Positions 50,322 to 60,107 of a DNA stretch of 64,000 nt are shown here, in pieces; the stretch's first letter is position 1, and each line of letters begins with the position of its first letter. Origin of the DNA: Aquabacterium sp029268225 (GTDB lineage Bacteria; Pseudomonadota; Gammaproteobacteria; Burkholderiales; Burkholderiaceae_C); contig NZ_JBBEYB010000010.1 in assembly GCF_037482285.1 (NCBI RefSeq), forward strand, positions 53,427 through 117,426, given 5' to 3'. A program made the translations under genes and the position numbers. The notes below the pieces were generated by a model that was given only the letters and a program-made list of their open reading frames with translations, did no database searches and was not told where the DNA came from.

Positions 50322-51431
50322 TCATGGGGTGTGCCCGTTGCTGGTACGCGGCAGCAGGTACCGGCTTTCTCCGTGTTTGAACAACCGGATGCGATCAGGT
50401 GCCAACTGTCGCCGTTGCAGTGCGATGGTCAGGTCTTTGGGCGGTTGATCGAAGGGTTCCTGTGTCAGTTCGAAGGTGCCCCAATGCAGGCCGATGGCCT
50501 CGCGGGCTTGCAGGTCCAACACGATCTGCACGGCATCGTCGGGGTTCGTGTGCTGCGGGCGCATGAACTCCCGCGGTTGGTAGGCGCCCACGGGCACACC
50601 CAGGTAGTCGATCGGTCCCAGTCGGCGGCGAATCTCTTTGAAGTCGTCCGAGTAGCCCGTGTCACCCGTGTACAGGAAGCGCCAAGCTTGGGGGCGCGAG
50701 TCGCTGTGCCACTCAATCACGAAGCCTCCCCACAGCGACCGATTCGTATCGAACGGGGTGCGCTTGCTCCAGTGTTGTGCGGGTGTGAGGTGCACGGTGA
50801 GTGGGCCCGCCTGCTCGTGTTGCCACCAGTCCAGTTCGCTCACCCCGGCAATGTCTTCCTCGTCAAACCAGGCTTTCAGGCCCAGCGGCACGATCCAGCG
50901 GGGCGGCTGGGCGCGGGCCGCCAAGGCATGGACGGTGTCGGCATCAAGGTGGTCGTAGTGGTTGTGTGAGATCAGCACCAGGTCGATGGGCGGGAGTTGA
51001 TCGACGCGCACAGGCGCCGGGACACGCCGCTTTGCCGACAGCCAGGGGTGCGGACCGGCATGGGCGCTCAGATGTGGATCGAGCAAGATGTTGAGGCCGC
51101 CGACTTGCAGCAACATGCCTGCATGGCCCAACCAGGTGAGCACGGGCGCTTCATGACGTTGCGAGATCAGTGTCAGGTCTACCGGGATGCGCCAGCGCGC
51201 GGCAAAGGCTTCGTAGCCGCCTGTCGGGGGCGCAATGGGCTCAAAGTCACCGCGCCAGCGGCGCCACATGATTTCGTACCAGGGAAACTGCCCGATCTGG
51301 ACCTGGGTGTTGGTGTTGGCAAACCCCTCTGGGCGGTGGTGGGGGCGGGCGGGATCAGGGTGTGTGGTGGGTGCGGAGCAGGCCGTCACGCACAGCAGAC
51401 CCAGCAGGCAAAGACGGTGGAGGTTTTTCAT
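50322..51431 (-). CDS. Metallo-beta-lactamase-fold lipoprotein (NAPE-PLD-like)
   Basis: A 369-residue exported hydrolase. The lipobox VTAC follows a hydrophobic leader. The metal motif is SHNHYDHLD (HxHxDH), with LTWLGHAGMLLQVGGLNILLDP before and YTGDTGYS, PVGAYQPR and GLHWGTFEL after, a pattern of the N-acyl-phosphatidylethanolamine phospholipase D-like group. The natural substrate is uncertain. It was the first gene downstream of tRNA-Pro before integration. Confidence 0.85.
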   Translation of the reverse strand: MKNLHRLCLLGLLCVTACSAPTTHPDPARPHHRPEGFANTNTQVQIGQFPWYEIMWRRWRGDFEPIAPPTGGYEAFAARWRIPVDLTLISQRHEAPVLTWLGHAGMLLQVGGLNILLDPHLSAHAGPHPWLSAKRRVPAPVRVDQLPPIDLVLISHNHYDHLDADTVHALAARAQPPRWIVPLGLKAWFDEEDIAGVSELDWWQHEQAGPLTVHLTPAQHWSKRTPFDTNRSLWGGFVIEWHSDSRPQAWRFLYTGDTGYSDDFKEIRRRLGPIDYLGVPVGAYQPREFMRPQHTNPDDAVQIVLDLQAREAIGLHWGTFELTQEPFDQPPKDLTIALQRRQLAPDRIRLFKHGESRYLLPRTSNGHTP

Positions 51432-51557
51432 TTGATGGACGCTAACACCGTAATGTGAAACACGCGGGCACTGAGCTTGTCGAGATTTTTGACAATCATT
51501 TGCGTGTCAGCGGCGGTCATTTCTGTAAGTGCTTGTTTCTCAAGGTGTACTTGTCAT

Positions 51558-51573
51558 TGGCACAAAACGTGCT
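51558..51573 (+). promoter_or_regulatory. Sigma-54-type promoter of the PEP-CTERM gene
   Basis: TGGCACAAAACGTGCT matches TGGCAC-N5-TTGCW with GG at 51559-51560 and GC at 51571-51572, exactly ten bases between. It is 39 bp before the start codon. About 65-80 bp further upstream is TTGTC-N9-GACAA (51477-51495), a possible activator site. PEP-CTERM genes in several proteobacteria depend on sigma-54 with PrsR/PrsK. Confidence 0.7.
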
Positions 51574-51611
51574 GTGACAGGGGTATCAAGTTGTATTGGG
51601 CGGTCCCTATC

Positions 51612-52664
51612 ATGACAAGCATTTTCCGCAAGGGCATTTTGGTCAGTTTGGCCGCGACCGGTTTGTTGGCTGTTGCGTCGCCCGCTCAGGCGGTGTTGTT
51701 GCCAGGGTCAAATGTCATGTCGACCGTTCAGTACGGTGATTTCGCTGTCTACTCACTGGACCTTCTGGAGCAGTGCGCGAGCGCGAATGACTCGCGTTGC
51801 AAGCCCAGTGGCCCTCTGCCCATTTCTTCCAACGGTGGCTTCACCAAAACACAACTCACGGTGTTCACAGGCGAAAACGGTGGTCCGCAATCGACCAACC
51901 AGCCTGAGCCCTTGCCCAACGGTGCGCCCGGTGACAACGCTTTTGCGTCGCCCAGCGGCCAGCAGAGTTCGACTTTTCTGATGGGTTCTGCGTTTTCGCC
52001 AGAGCCATCGCCTTCTTTCGCGGGTGACCAGGCGGGTAAGTGGGACATCAAGGTGTCTGCGCTGCGCAGTTATCTGGGCAACAACGATCTGGTGTTCATC
52101 TTTGACAACTCGCAGGAAGGGGATGCGGCCAACCAGTGGTTGCAGATCTGGGGCCAAGCCCGCTTGCTGTCGGCCGATGGCACCAACCTGCTCGGTTGTT
52201 TCGAGTTGAACAACACCTCGGCAGCTGGCTGCACCTCCACGGCACCTGCCCAGCCCAACGGGCCCTTTGATTTCTCCTCGCCTTATGTCACCGTGTTCAC
52301 AGGTTACTGTGTGGACAAGGTGAGCGGCATTGCCTACAACCTGGGCACGGGCACGGCCACCACCTGCGCCAACAGCAACGGCTACTATGTGAACGGCAAC
52401 ATCGGCAGCGCCAATGCGGACAACGCTGCCTACAGCAAGGCGCTGAACGACTTCATTTTTGCGCCGACCACGGCCGCTGATTGGGTGCTGTCGCTTGACA
52501 TCCGCACCGCCAACAACAACGGTAGCGCCGAAACCCTGTGGATTTGCAGCAATTGCAAGGTGTCGACCACCACGGAAGTCTCCGAGCCTGCTTCGCTCGC
52601 CCTGCTGGGTGCAGCGCTGATGGGGGGCGCCTACGTCTCGCGCCGTCGCTCGCGTCAGGCTTGA
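51612..52664 (+). CDS. PEP-CTERM sorted exported protein
   Basis: A 350-residue secreted protein. A signal peptide ends in SPAQAV; the C-terminus is SEPASLALLGAALMGGAYVSRRRSRQA (landmarks EPASLALLG and a YVSRRRSRQ basic tail), the PEP-CTERM sorting signal recognised by exosortase. The body is rich in N, G, S and T, with a conserved pair of CxxC-like cysteines (WICSNCK). Such proteins are associated with exopolysaccharide matrix. A sigma-54-type promoter precedes it. Confidence 0.92.
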   Translation: MTSIFRKGILVSLAATGLLAVASPAQAVLLPGSNVMSTVQYGDFAVYSLDLLEQCASANDSRCKPSGPLPISSNGGFTKTQLTVFTGENGGPQSTNQPEPLPNGAPGDNAFASPSGQQSSTFLMGSAFSPEPSPSFAGDQAGKWDIKVSALRSYLGNNDLVFIFDNSQEGDAANQWLQIWGQARLLSADGTNLLGCFELNNTSAAGCTSTAPAQPNGPFDFSSPYVTVFTGYCVDKVSGIAYNLGTGTATTCANSNGYYVNGNIGSANADNAAYSKALNDFIFAPTTAADWVLSLDIRTANNNGSAETLWICSNCKVSTTTEVSEPASLALLGAALMGGAYVSRRRSRQA

Positions 52665-52712
52665 GATCTGAATCCGCGCTTCGGGCTGTGATGCCCGGCC
52701 GCGCTGATCACC

Positions 52713-52735
52713 ACCCCGCTGCGGCGGGGTTTTTT
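52713..52735 (+). terminator. Rho-independent terminator after the PEP-CTERM gene
   Basis: Stem ACCCCGC / GCGGGGT with a TGCG loop, followed by six T, 49 bp after the stop. Confidence 0.85.
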
Positions 52736-52757
52736 CTTTCCGGGCCGCTCCGGCCGT

Positions 52758-55010
52758 ATGCTCACGATCTTGGCGGGCGCAGTGCCCGGGCGGTTGCAGC
52801 AAGTGGACGAGAACTGGAAAGATGGATGGCGTACCCTCCTTCAGCATGAAGGGGCCATGAATGGCCTGCGCGCCTTGCTCGCCCTGGCCTGCGTGCTGGC
52901 GGTGGGCTGGTGGGCAGGGCGCCAAGACGAGTTGATGCCCGTGCTGCTGGGCGTGATCGCCAGCGCCTTGACCGAGACCGATGACAACTGGCGTGGCCGC
53001 TTGCGGGCGCAGTTGATGGCGCTGGGGGCATTTGTGATGATGGCGTGGGCGGTGTGGCTCACCCTGCCGTGGCCCATCCTGCTCATGACCGTGCTGGCGC
53101 TGTCGGCCTTTGGCCTGACGATGCTGGGGGCGCTCAGCGAGCGCTATCGTGCGATCGCGTTTGGGTCGCTCGTTTTGTTCATCTACGTGGCCATGTCGGC
53201 GCGTACCAGTCGCCTGCATGCGCTGGATGTGACGCCTTTGATGCTGGCTGGGGCCGCCTGGTATGGCTTGGTGTCGGTGCTCTGGGCGGCGCTGCTGCCG
53301 CAGCCTCCGGTGCGTCACCGCCTGTCGCAGTTGTACGCCTTGTTGGGCGAGTACCTGCACCTGAAGGCGCAGTTGCTTGAGCCGGTGCGCGATGCCGACC
53401 GGGCCCAGCGTCGCATGGCGCTGGCGCTGCACAACGGCCGGGTGGTGGAAAGCCTGGGAGGCACGAAAGAGGCGATTTTCAGCCGTCTGGGCAAGCGGCG
53501 GCCACCGCCCTGGTTGCAGACCGCGATGCGGCAGTACCTCGCCGCGCAAGACATCCATGAGCGTGCCAGCTCGTCTCATGAGCATTACGAGTTGCTGGCC
53601 GATGCGTTCTTTCACAGTGATGCGCTGTACCGCTGTCAGCGGGTGCTGGCGTTGACGGGGGACCAGGCCTTGAAGCTGTCGGTGGCCATGGCCCAGCGCC
53701 GCAGTCCCGAGCACCACGGCGCCACGGCACGGGCCATCGAGGACATGCAGGCGGCGATCGCGCACCTGTCACATGGGCAAGCGGCCAGTCGTTCCTTGCG
53801 GGCCTTGCAAGCCTTGGGTGACAACCTCACGGCGTTGGCGCAGGTGTTTCGCACGGTGCTGGAGCCGGGGCAGGGCGAGGTGGATCAGAGCCTGCTCGAC
53901 ACCCACCCGCGCACGCTGGGGGAGGCCTGGCGGCGCTTGCGAACGCAGCTGAGCCTGCGCTCGGTGTTGTGTCGCCATGCGCTGCGGCTCAGCGTGTCCC
54001 TGATGGTGGGGTGCGGTGTGATGTGGCTCACGGATGACCCGCACGGCTTCTGGATCCTGCTGACCATCGTGTTCGTGAGCCAGCCGCAGTACGCGGCCAC
54101 CTTGACCAAATTGACCCAGCGGGTGATGGGCACGGTGATCGGGCTGGCGCTGGCCTGGGCCTTGATTCGCCTGTTCCCGGGGGCGGTGATGCAATCGGCC
54201 TTGCTGGTGGTGGCGGGCGCGGTGTTTTTGGGCTCGCGGCGCACCAACTATGTGGTGTCCACCAGCGCCGTCACCACGCTCTTGTTGTTGAGCTTTCACC
54301 AGATGGGCATGGCGCAGGGCGTGATCCCGGCGCGTTTGCTCGATACCGTATTGGGCGGGGCGATTGCAGCCGTGGCCGCCTGGCGGGTGTGGCCGAACTG
54401 GCAGGCGCGCCAGTGGCCTCATCTGGCGGCGCAGGCCTTGCGCACCCAGGCGCGCTACCTGCATGACATCCTGCTGCAGTATCAAACGGGCAAGCAAGAC
54501 CATCTGGCCTATCGCTTGGCGCGGCGCAATGCCCACAAGGCCGATGCGGCGCTGTCCAACGCTTTGTCGGCCATGCTCAAGGAGCCGGTGCGGGTGCGCC
54601 TGGACACCGCTGTGTGTGGGCGCTTCCTGACCTTGTCACACACCGTGCTCAACTACCTCTCGGCGCTGGGGGCGCATCGCAGTGAGGTGTCGTTACAGGC
54701 CTGCAGCGAGCCAGTGCTGGCGCAGGCCGATCGCCTGCAGGCGGCTTTGGGCATCCTGGCCGATGCGCTGGAGGCGCGTGAGGCCAGCCCGCCAGCGGCG
54801 GCGTCGGCGCTGCTGCACAACGATCTGAGTGACGCTGACAGCGAGGCCGGTCTGGCAGCCATGTCGCGCACCGAACGCTTGCTGCACACGCAACTCACAC
54901 TGGCGTTGCGCCTGGTGCCGCCCTTGCAGGCCGAGGTCTGGCGCTTGAAGGGCTGGGCGCCTGCGCTCAGCGCGTCGGCGCCGTCCGGCGCTGCCAGCCC
55001 AACCAGATGA
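52758..55010 (+). CDS. yccS: YccS/YhfK (FUSC) family inner-membrane protein
   Basis: A 750-residue integral membrane protein of the FUSC/YccS type. Two clusters of hydrophobic segments (about 35-180 and 405-530) flank a large soluble domain, with LPWPILLMTVLALSAFGLTML and LTIVFVSQPQYAATLTKLTQRVMGT (the FUSC pattern QPQYAATLTKLTQRV). A second soluble domain forms the C-terminus. Members may export aromatic acids, but the substrate is unknown. The 3' end overlaps the convergent MFS gene by 44 bp. Confidence 0.87.
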   Translation: MLTILAGAVPGRLQQVDENWKDGWRTLLQHEGAMNGLRALLALACVLAVGWWAGRQDELMPVLLGVIASALTETDDNWRGRLRAQLMALGAFVMMAWAVWLTLPWPILLMTVLALSAFGLTMLGALSERYRAIAFGSLVLFIYVAMSARTSRLHALDVTPLMLAGAAWYGLVSVLWAALLPQPPVRHRLSQLYALLGEYLHLKAQLLEPVRDADRAQRRMALALHNGRVVESLGGTKEAIFSRLGKRRPPPWLQTAMRQYLAAQDIHERASSSHEHYELLADAFFHSDALYRCQRVLALTGDQALKLSVAMAQRRSPEHHGATARAIEDMQAAIAHLSHGQAASRSLRALQALGDNLTALAQVFRTVLEPGQGEVDQSLLDTHPRTLGEAWRRLRTQLSLRSVLCRHALRLSVSLMVGCGVMWLTDDPHGFWILLTIVFVSQPQYAATLTKLTQRVMGTVIGLALAWALIRLFPGAVMQSALLVVAGAVFLGSRRTNYVVSTSAVTTLLLLSFHQMGMAQGVIPARLLDTVLGGAIAAVAAWRVWPNWQARQWPHLAAQALRTQARYLHDILLQYQTGKQDHLAYRLARRNAHKADAALSNALSAMLKEPVRVRLDTAVCGRFLTLSHTVLNYLSALGAHRSEVSLQACSEPVLAQADRLQAALGILADALEAREASPPAAASALLHNDLSDADSEAGLAAMSRTERLLHTQLTLALRLVPPLQAEVWRLKGWAPALSASAPSGAASPTR

Positions 55011-56139
55011 GGGCCAGACCCGTCAGACCCACGGGCAACAGCGAGCCCAGGTTCAACCAGGTCCACCCTTGGGTGGTGATCAGGGCCCCCGAGGCAAACG
55101 AGGTGATGGCCATCACGCCAAACACGCAGAAGTTGATGGCTGCTTGCGCCTTGTCTTTTTCTTCCGGCCGGTAGGCTTGCATGGCCAGGGTGGTGCTGCC
55201 GGTGAACAGGAAGTTCCAGCCCACGCCCAGCAGGAAGAGCGCCACCGCGAACTGGTGCAGGTCTTGCCCTGACAACGCGATGCCGATGCAGGCCAGGTTC
55301 AACACCACACCCGCACCCATGATGGTCAGCACGCCGTGGCGTTTGATGAGGTGGCCGGTGACAAAGCCCGGAGCGAACATGCCGATCACGTGCCATTCCA
55401 GCACGAAGGCGGCGTCGTCAAACGGCATGCCACATACCTGCATGGCCAGCGGCGTGGCCGCCATCAGCAGGTTCATCACGCCATAGCCCAGGGCGGCCCC
55501 CACGGTGGAGACGATGAACACGGGTTGGACCATGATGTCCCGTAGCGGGCGGCCGGTGTCGCCGCCTTGAGCCTGCCGCACGGCAGGTGGGAACTGGATG
55601 CCCCTCATCACGATCATCGACAGCAAGGCCACCACCGCCAGGGCCAGGTAGGCGCCCAAAAACGGCGTGCCCAGGCCATCGCGGGTGTGCTTGGCCAAGT
55701 TGGGGCCGACGACCGCTCCCAGCAGCCCGCCGGCCAGCACCAGGGAGATGGCTTTTTCGCGGAAGGCCGGGGTGGCCAGTTCGCCGGCGGCAAAGCGATA
55801 CAGCTGACCGTTGGCGCTGTAGTAGCCAGCCACCACAGTGGCGGTGACCAGCAGCCAGAAGCTGTGCAGCCACAGCGCCAGGGCGCACAGCAGCGCCGAG
55901 CCCAGGGCCACCGCCAGTCCCAACTGGAACGATACCTGCCTGCCCCAGCGTTGCTGGCTGCGCGCGACCAGCCCGGTGGACAGGGCGCCGCCGACCACAT
56001 AGCCCATCACCGGCAAGGTGGCCATCCAGCCCGCGGGGGCCAGGCTGAAGCCCACCAGGCCGTTGATGGCGATGAAGACGACGTTGTTGGTCAGGAAGAG
56101 CCCCTGGGCCGCAGCCAGAAGCCAGAGGTTCTTGTTCAT
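54967..56139 (-). CDS. MFS transporter
   Basis: A 390-residue major facilitator with about twelve hydrophobic segments. The family loop 2-3 motif appears as LVARSQQRWGRQVS, and the second half has TGHLIKRHGVLTIMG. Substrate cannot be told from the sequence; such small MFS proteins are often drug or metabolite exporters. Its start lies 87 bp from the LysR stop on the same strand, so it may be governed by that regulator. Confidence 0.87.
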   Translation of the reverse strand: MNKNLWLLAAAQGLFLTNNVVFIAINGLVGFSLAPAGWMATLPVMGYVVGGALSTGLVARSQQRWGRQVSFQLGLAVALGSALLCALALWLHSFWLLVTATVVAGYYSANGQLYRFAAGELATPAFREKAISLVLAGGLLGAVVGPNLAKHTRDGLGTPFLGAYLALAVVALLSMIVMRGIQFPPAVRQAQGGDTGRPLRDIMVQPVFIVSTVGAALGYGVMNLLMAATPLAMQVCGMPFDDAAFVLEWHVIGMFAPGFVTGHLIKRHGVLTIMGAGVVLNLACIGIALSGQDLHQFAVALFLLGVGWNFLFTGSTTLAMQAYRPEEKDKAQAAINFCVFGVMAITSFASGALITTQGWTWLNLGSLLPVGLTGLALIWLGWQRRTAPTR

Positions 56140-56226
56140 GGAAACCGCCGATGGAAGGAAGAGGGCTGACGCATGATACCGGTTGGGGTATGGTGTGCGT
56201 GCCAGGTGGGAGATAAGCTGCGGCGC

Positions 56227-57177
56227 TCAGGGGGATGCCAAGGCCGCTTCAAGCATGTCGATGAACACGCGGGTCTTGGCCGGCATCAGCTTGCGTCCCG
56301 GGAACACTGCCCACGCGGTGTGTGAGGGCAGGCACCAATCGGGCAGCACCCGGCGCAGTTCGCCTCGCTGCAGCCAGGGTTGGGCGAACAGGTCGGGCAC
56401 CGCGGTGATGCCGGCCCCGGAGCGCGCCAGAATCAGCAGCAACTCCGGCTGGTTGGCCATGACACGGCTGGGTGGTGAGCCTTCCCAGCGCTCCTCGCCG
56501 CGCGACAGCACCCAGTGACCGGGCTCGGTGCTGTCGCTGGCTCGGCCCGGCAGGCGAACCGTGTCGTGCTGCAACAGGCTTTCCGGGCACGTCGGCTCCC
56601 CATGCTCGGCCAGATAGCTCGGCGAGGCGTACAGCCCGTTGGTGAACACGGTCAGGCGACGCGCGGCCAGCAGCGCGTCGTCGGGCAGGGCGCCCATGCG
56701 CACGGCCACGTCAAAGCCTTCGCCCAGCAGGTCCACGCGTCGGGGCGACAGGTCCAACTCCAGCGTGATGCGCGGGTGCAGGGCCACGAAGGCGGCCAGC
56801 ATGTCGGCCAGCAGCAGGGTGGCGAAGTCGCTGGGCATGGACACGCGCAGACGCCCACTGGGTGCCGCCTGCCGGTGTTCGCGCAAGGCGGTGACGGCTT
56901 CCACCTCGGCGGCCACCTGGCGGGCGTGCTCCAGCAGCAACTGCCCGAACTCCGTGAGGGTTTGGCGCCTGGTGGTGCGCAACAGCAACCGCTCGCCCAG
57001 GTGGGATTCGAGCCAGGCGATGCGGCGCGACACCGTGGATTTGGGCAGGCCCAGGCGCTCCGCGGCGCGGCTGAAACTGCCCAGGTCGGCCACACGGGCG
57101 AAGATCAGCAGGTCGTTGGCCTCGATGCCTGCGGTGGATTCGGTATATTGTTCCATGGGCGGATCAATGTTACCCAT
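56227..57177 (-). CDS. LysR family transcriptional regulator
   Basis: A 316-residue LysR regulator. The N-terminal winged helix FARVADLGSFSRAAERLGLPKSTVSRRIAWLESHLGERLLLR (landmarks GSFSRAAERLG and STVSRRIAWLE) is followed by the effector-binding domain. ATG at 57177 is used; ATG at 57156 is an alternative. It is divergent from azoR (71 bp between starts), so it probably activates azoR and the pirin gene. Confidence 0.9.
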   Translation of the reverse strand: MGNIDPPMEQYTESTAGIEANDLLIFARVADLGSFSRAAERLGLPKSTVSRRIAWLESHLGERLLLRTTRRQTLTEFGQLLLEHARQVAAEVEAVTALREHRQAAPSGRLRVSMPSDFATLLLADMLAAFVALHPRITLELDLSPRRVDLLGEGFDVAVRMGALPDDALLAARRLTVFTNGLYASPSYLAEHGEPTCPESLLQHDTVRLPGRASDSTEPGHWVLSRGEERWEGSPPSRVMANQPELLLILARSGAGITAVPDLFAQPWLQRGELRRVLPDWCLPSHTAWAVFPGRKLMPAKTRVFIDMLEAALASP

Positions 57178-57248
57178 TTCAGGCTCTTATCAGGCGAATT
57201 GTTGAGGAATAAAGTTCATTCATCGACTCACCCACTTGGAGCCCTCTC

Positions 57249-57848
57249 ATGAAGATCCTGCAAATCAACTCCAGCGCCCGCGTTGAAGGTGCCAACTCCA
57301 CCCGTTTGGCCAACACTGTCACCGCCCGCCTGCAAGCCAAGAATCCCGGTGCCAGCGTCACCGTGCGCGATCTGGCCGTGACCCCGCACCCCGTGCTGGA
57401 CGCCGCCGCCCTGGGCGCCCTGTTCACCCCCGCCGACCAGCGCACCCCCGAGCAAGCCGCCCGCGTGGCCCTGGACGACGCGCTGATCGCCGAGGTGCAA
57501 GCCCACGACGTGATCGTGCTGGGCGTGCCGATGTACAACTTCGGTGTGCCCGTGCAACTGAAGACCTGGCTGGACGCCATCGCCCGTGCCGGCGTGACCT
57601 TCCGCTATACCGCCAACGGTCCGGAAGGTCTCATCCAGGGCAAGAAGGTGTACGTGGCCTTTGCCCGCGGTGGTATCTACCGTGGCACCCCGGCCGATTC
57701 GCAAACCCCGTATATCCAGACCATCCTGGGCTTCTTGGGCATGACCGATGTGAAGTACATCTACGCCGAAGGCCTGGCCATGGGCCCCGAAGCGGTGGAC
57801 AAGGGCTTCACTCAGGCCGAAGACGACCTGCTGGCAGCTCTCGGCTGA
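57249..57848 (+). CDS. azoR: FMN-dependent NADH-azoreductase
   Basis: A 199-residue flavodoxin-fold reductase. It uses NADH to reduce azo bonds and quinones, a detoxifying activity. Family blocks are ILQINSSARVEGANSTRLA for FMN phosphate binding and VPMYNFGVPVQLKTWLDAIARAG (landmarks MYNFGVPVQ and LKTWLDAI) for FMN; FLGMTDVKYIYAEGLA near the end. GGAG precedes the ATG. The pirin-type gene follows by 46 bp. Confidence 0.95.
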   Translation: MKILQINSSARVEGANSTRLANTVTARLQAKNPGASVTVRDLAVTPHPVLDAAALGALFTPADQRTPEQAARVALDDALIAEVQAHDVIVLGVPMYNFGVPVQLKTWLDAIARAGVTFRYTANGPEGLIQGKKVYVAFARGGIYRGTPADSQTPYIQTILGFLGMTDVKYIYAEGLAMGPEAVDKGFTQAEDDLLAALG

Positions 57849-57893
57849 CCCACACGGATCAGGCATCATCCGTCCGACAGAGGAGATCGACCC

Positions 57894-58763
57894 ATGAACA
57901 GTTCAGACACCGCGCTTGCCGTGCGCCAGTCGCGCACAGTCGAGCAATTGATCGTGGGTCATCCCACGTCGGACGGGGCGGGCGTCAAGCTCACCCGCGT
58001 GCTGACACAGAACCTGCAACGCCGGCTCGACCCCTACCTGATGCTCGACGCCTTTGGCAGCGACAACCCCGATGACTACATCGCCGGATTTCCTGACCAC
58101 CCACACCGCGGTTTCGAGACCATCACCTACATGATCGCCGGCCGCATGCTGCACCGCGACAGCGCCGGCCACGAAGGTCTGCTGGAGAACGGTGGCGTGC
58201 AGTGGATGACCGCCGGCCGCGGTGTGATCCATTCCGAGATCCCGCAGCAGGAACACGGCGTGATGGAAGGCTTTCAGCTGTGGCTGAACCTGCCGGGCAG
58301 GGACAAGATGTCGGCGCCTTGGTACCGGGATTTTGCGGCTGCCGACCTGCCCAAGTTCACGACGCCGGATGGCGTGGCGGTGACCGTGATTGCTGGTGAG
58401 AGTCATGGCGTGACGGGGGCGGTGACCCGCGAGGCGAGTGCGCCTACCTACCTGGATGTGCACCTGCCGGCGGGCAGCCGTTTCGAGCAGACTTTGCCTC
58501 CAGGGCACAACGCCTTTGTGTACGTGTACCGAGGCGAGGCCCGCATTGCCGATACGGCCTTGCCCGTGCAACGCATGGCCATCTTGCGCAACCAGGCCGA
58601 TGCCGACGGGGTGGTGATCGACGCACAGGCCGAGACGCGCTTGCTGCTGATCGCTGGCCAGCCGCTCAACGAGCCGATTGCGCAGTACGGGCCGTTTGTG
58701 ATGAATACCCAGCAGGAGATCTACCAGGCGGTCAACGACTTCCGCGCGGGTCGATTGGCCTGA
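57894..58763 (+). CDS. Pirin family protein
   Basis: A 289-residue pirin, a double cupin with a metal site. The histidine ligands are in FPDHPHRGFETITY and VIHSEIP, and ENGGVQWMTAGRG is typical. Some pirins act as quercetin 2,3-dioxygenases, others as redox sensors. GAGGAG precedes the ATG. With azoR it forms a redox-stress pair under the divergent LysR regulator. Confidence 0.93.
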   Translation: MNSSDTALAVRQSRTVEQLIVGHPTSDGAGVKLTRVLTQNLQRRLDPYLMLDAFGSDNPDDYIAGFPDHPHRGFETITYMIAGRMLHRDSAGHEGLLENGGVQWMTAGRGVIHSEIPQQEHGVMEGFQLWLNLPGRDKMSAPWYRDFAAADLPKFTTPDGVAVTVIAGESHGVTGAVTREASAPTYLDVHLPAGSRFEQTLPPGHNAFVYVYRGEARIADTALPVQRMAILRNQADADGVVIDAQAETRLLLIAGQPLNEPIAQYGPFVMNTQQEIYQAVNDFRAGRLA

Positions 58764-58889
58764 CAGCGGGGGTGTCCCGGCGGCTCCCCTCGGGCATTTT
58801 CCGTCAGATGCCACAGTGCCAACGTATGCCATTTGCTGCAGCGCGTCATGCCATTGATAATGCCGCACACCTCTTGAACAGGTCATACC

Positions 58890-60065
58890 ATGGCATTGAC
58901 TAAGTCTTCCGTTTCCCTGTGCGTGGCGCTGGTCGCCTCCACCCTGTCAGCATCTGCGCTGGCGGCTGAAGCCCTCAAGATTGGCATGGTGCTGCCCCTG
59001 AGCGGCCCCTATGCCTCCTATGGCCAACAGATCGAGCGCGGTGCCCGTGTCTACCTCCAGCAACACGGCGGTCAGATCGCCGGCCGCAAGGTGGAGCTGG
59101 TCCTCAAGGACGATACCGGTGTCTCCCCTGACGCCGCCAAACGTGCCGCTCAAGAGCTGCTGGGCACCCATAAGGTCGACATCCTCGCGGGCTTTGGTCT
59201 GACCCCGGCCGCCCTGGCCGTGGCCCCGCTGGCGACTGCCGCACGCAAGCCCATGGTGGTGATGAACGCCGCGGCCTCCAAGGTCACGCAGCAGTCCAGC
59301 TACATCGTGCGCGTGTCCGAGACCCTGCCCCAGGTCACTGCCCCGATTGCCACCTGGAGTGCCATGAACCGTGTGCGCAAGGTGTTCACACTGGTCAGCG
59401 ACTACGGCCCCGGGCACGATGCAGAGGCCGAGTTCAAACGCACTTTCAAATCGCTGGGCGGTGAAATCGTCGGCGATGCCCGCGTCCCCGTGGGCCAGTT
59501 GGACTTTGCCAAGGTGCTGCCACGCATCAAAGCCGCTCAGGCCGAAGCGGTCTTCCTGTTCGTGCCGCCGGGTGAGCAAACCGTCGCTTTCACCAAGGCC
59601 TTCGCCCAGGCTGGTCTCGACAAGGCAGGCGTGCGCATCATCGCCACCGGTGACTTGACCGAAGAAGGCTCGCTGGACGCGATGGGCGACAGTGCGCTGG
59701 GCCTGATCACAGCGCACCACTACGCCGAAAGCCACAATTCGCCTGAAAACAAGGCGTTTGTGAAGAGCTACAGCCAAGCCTATCCGACCAGCCGTCCCAA
59801 CTACATGGCGGTGGGGGGCTACGATGGCCTGCAACTCATCGACAAGGTGTTGACCAAGACCGGTGGCGACGCCAGCGGGGACCGCTTCATGGCGGTCGCC
59901 AAAGGCATGAGCTGGACCAGCCCCCGAGGCACCATGACGATCGACGCCAACACACGTGACGTCGTGCAGACCGTCTACATCCGCAAAGTGCAGCGCGTCA
60001 ACGGCAAGCTGCAGAACGTGGAGTTTGACAAGGTGTCCAACGTCAAGGACCCGGGCAAGGAGTAA
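58890..60065 (+). CDS. Amino-acid-type ABC transporter binding protein
   Basis: A 391-residue periplasmic binding protein of the branched-chain amino acid (Leu/Ile/Val) type. The signal peptide ends in SALAAEA, and the mature part starts IGMVLPLSGPYASYGQQIERG, the family pattern; VSDYGPGHDAEAEFKRTF and VGGYDGLQLIDKVL are further landmarks. No permease or ATPase genes are next to it, so it works with a transporter elsewhere or is orphan. Substrate could also be a carboxylate or aromatic acid. Confidence 0.9.
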   Translation: MALTKSSVSLCVALVASTLSASALAAEALKIGMVLPLSGPYASYGQQIERGARVYLQQHGGQIAGRKVELVLKDDTGVSPDAAKRAAQELLGTHKVDILAGFGLTPAALAVAPLATAARKPMVVMNAAASKVTQQSSYIVRVSETLPQVTAPIATWSAMNRVRKVFTLVSDYGPGHDAEAEFKRTFKSLGGEIVGDARVPVGQLDFAKVLPRIKAAQAEAVFLFVPPGEQTVAFTKAFAQAGLDKAGVRIIATGDLTEEGSLDAMGDSALGLITAHHYAESHNSPENKAFVKSYSQAYPTSRPNYMAVGGYDGLQLIDKVLTKTGGDASGDRFMAVAKGMSWTSPRGTMTIDANTRDVVQTVYIRKVQRVNGKLQNVEFDKVSNVKDPGKE

Positions 60066-60107
60066 GCGGCCCGCGGCGCCCCCCACCCGAGTCCGGGTGG
60101 GTGCCCG

